NCBI GenBank assembly: GCA_016401345.1
Contig: JAEACG010000005.1
Coordinates: 186,001 to 250,000 of the forward strand
Reading direction: 5' to 3'
DNA from: Fictibacillus nanhaiensis
GTDB lineage: Bacteria; Bacillota; Bacilli; Bacillales; Fictibacillaceae
DNA length: 64,000 bases
The notes beneath the pieces were generated by a model. It saw nothing but the letters and a program-made list of their open reading frames with translations, was not told the DNA's origin and searched no databases. A program made the translations under genes and the position numbers. Below are positions 63,141-64,000 of this stretch, one piece after another. Within the stretch, counting starts at the first letter, position 1. Each line of letters opens with the position of its first letter.

Positions 63141-63647
63141 TTATTTTCGCAAAATCACAAACATACTCACGCTCATTGCTCCTATAGTAAAAATAGACGC
63201 AATGATTACACCAATCCATACCATGAATAGATCGTCTCCTGGATAAGCGGGTTCAAGTGTTGCATGATACCAAAGAATCCACCCTAAGAAAAAGAGAAAA
63301 AACGTGCTTCCGATGAACGCCATCCTCACTTTATCCTTCCACGATCCTCTCCACACTTCAGAAAATAGCATCCACGTAAAAAGACTGAGCGGTATGCACA
63401 GGCATAGCCCCACCATAGCACCGTAAGGCAGAAAGAAAAGAATTACAAAAGCTAGTGCGAATAATGCAGCGTTCGCAACAAATAATGTTATACCTGCTTG
63501 CCAGTAGTTCGTACTTAAAGAACGACTCTTCAATTTATGGGTAATGTTTCTTACAATCCCAACAGTGGCAATATCTCTTTGTTTAGTTATGAGGATTAAC
63601 GTAAACAAGATTCCAGCTAACAATAAAACCGTCAAAAAAACACCCAC
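63141..63647 (-). CDS. hypothetical four-helix membrane protein
   Basis: A 168-residue membrane protein with about five hydrophobic segments (1-20, 50-72, 76-95, 110-128, 142-164). The family is not recognised. The frame starts with GTG; a TTG four codons later (LTVLLL) has GGGTG 6 nt upstream and may be the true start. No partner gene nearby. Confidence 0.65.
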   Translation of the reverse strand: MGVFLTVLLLAGILFTLILITKQRDIATVGIVRNITHKLKSRSLSTNYWQAGITLFVANAALFALAFVILFFLPYGAMVGLCLCIPLSLFTWMLFSEVWRGSWKDKVRMAFIGSTFFLFFLGWILWYHATLEPAYPGDDLFMVWIGVIIASIFTIGAMSVSMFVILRK

Positions 63648-63737
63648 TTTTTTACAATAAATTCATCTTATATTATCATTAAAGTAGAGAACTAGAATAT
63701 AGCTATTTGGTAGGAGACGTAAAAGGAGGCGCCATAG

Positions 63738-64000
63738 ATGTTTAAACTATTTTTTTTATTTTTCGCCATAGTCGTAATCGCTCCCCTAGTTATTAAATTC
63801 ACCACTAAACCGAATTATCAAAAGGTGGCAGAAAAAACTGAACTTCCACCTAACTTGGGGATCCGTGAAGATTTACATTTACAAAAAAGTATAAGAAATA
63901 TGGAGAGAGCTCTCCCTCGTGAATTTAAAGAAAAAATAAAACGCAGATATCTTTCAGAACACCCAATGGCAACAGAAGCCTACTTTGAAGTTGTATATTA
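63738..64000 (+). CDS. partial hypothetical membrane-anchored protein
   Basis: A gene starting at an ATG with AAAAGGAGG 8 nt upstream and running open off the right edge (87 full codons). An N-terminal membrane helix (MFKLFFLFFAIVVIAPLVI) is followed by a charged region (ALPREFKEKIKRRYLSEHP). The family cannot be judged from this part. Confidence 0.7.
   Translation, partial: MFKLFFLFFAIVVIAPLVIKFTTKPNYQKVAEKTELPPNLGIREDLHLQKSIRNMERALPREFKEKIKRRYLSEHPMATEAYFEVVY

Overview
The window is low-GC Firmicute DNA, almost certainly Bacillaceae. The indicators are strong AGGAGG ribosome sites, frequent TTG/GTG starts, hairpin-plus-U-run terminators, a SipW/CalY (TasA) locus, two thermolysin-type proteases, a UgtP-like glycosyltransferase, a DagK lipid kinase, cre-like CcpA sites and a Fur box of the Bacillus 7-1-7 type. 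The gene content fits a soil Bacillus or Fictibacillus-like chromosome; I cannot name the species. I saw no rRNA, tRNA, CRISPR array, insertion sequence or prophage. Coding density is high and most genes from 12 kb to 58 kb lie on the minus strand.

Layout. 0.1-1.9 kb: DUF3311 protein plus sodium:solute symporter. 1.9-9 kb: small minus-strand units (DUF1801; an ECF sigma factor with its YCII partner; hydrolase; LytTR-DUF3021; spermidine-synthase-like protein), then a ferritin-like protein and a peroxiredoxin on the plus strand. 9-10.3 kb: a cobalamin riboswitch with a terminator, in front of a hotdog acyl-CoA thioesterase and a DUF454 protein. 10.4-11.5 kb: UgtP-like enzyme. 12.2-17.9 kb: beta-glucoside uptake and hydrolysis operon (binding protein, two permeases, GH1 beta-glucosidase) with a LacI regulator and three matching operators. 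18-21.2 kb: NprR-like regulator and neutral protease. 21.4-23.3 kb: DUF4047-sipW-calY matrix/camelysin operon. 23.3-32.7 kb: aldolase, YtrA-type GntR/ABC operon with a palindromic operator, divergent VWA/HTH pair, three oxidoreductases, a structured dispersed repeat and TspO.

33.5-42.7 kb is one sugar-sensing and uptake region: a ChvE/XylF-type ABC importer and, downstream, an anchored periplasmic-binding sensor, LytS-type kinase, YesN-type response regulator and a second binding lipoprotein. Cre-like sites precede both units. 42.8-49.4 kb holds a VOC protein, SstT, a second neutral protease, a peptidase E-like protein, an LprI-like lipoprotein and a tRNA-dihydrouridine synthase.

49.6-54.05 kb is the most interesting block. 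It is a four-gene operon (acyl carrier protein, adenylating enzyme, MBOAT acyltransferase, SGNH-type protein) with the same division of labour as the Dlt system. The predicted promoter has a perfect Fur-type 7-1-7 box just after its start point. This suggests an iron-regulated surface or exopolymer acylation system. 54.3-58 kb carries RlmCD, DUF1259, GNAT and DagK genes; dagK has a promoter followed at once by a hairpin and U-run. 58.2-63.1 kb carries a TIM-barrel isomerase-like gene and an Opp/Dpp-type ABC transporter without a binding-protein gene. A new gene runs off the right edge.

Starts were moved from the longest ORF wherever a ribosome site clearly supports an internal start; this is stated in each entry. 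Functions come from recognised motifs and family resemblance, not from a search.
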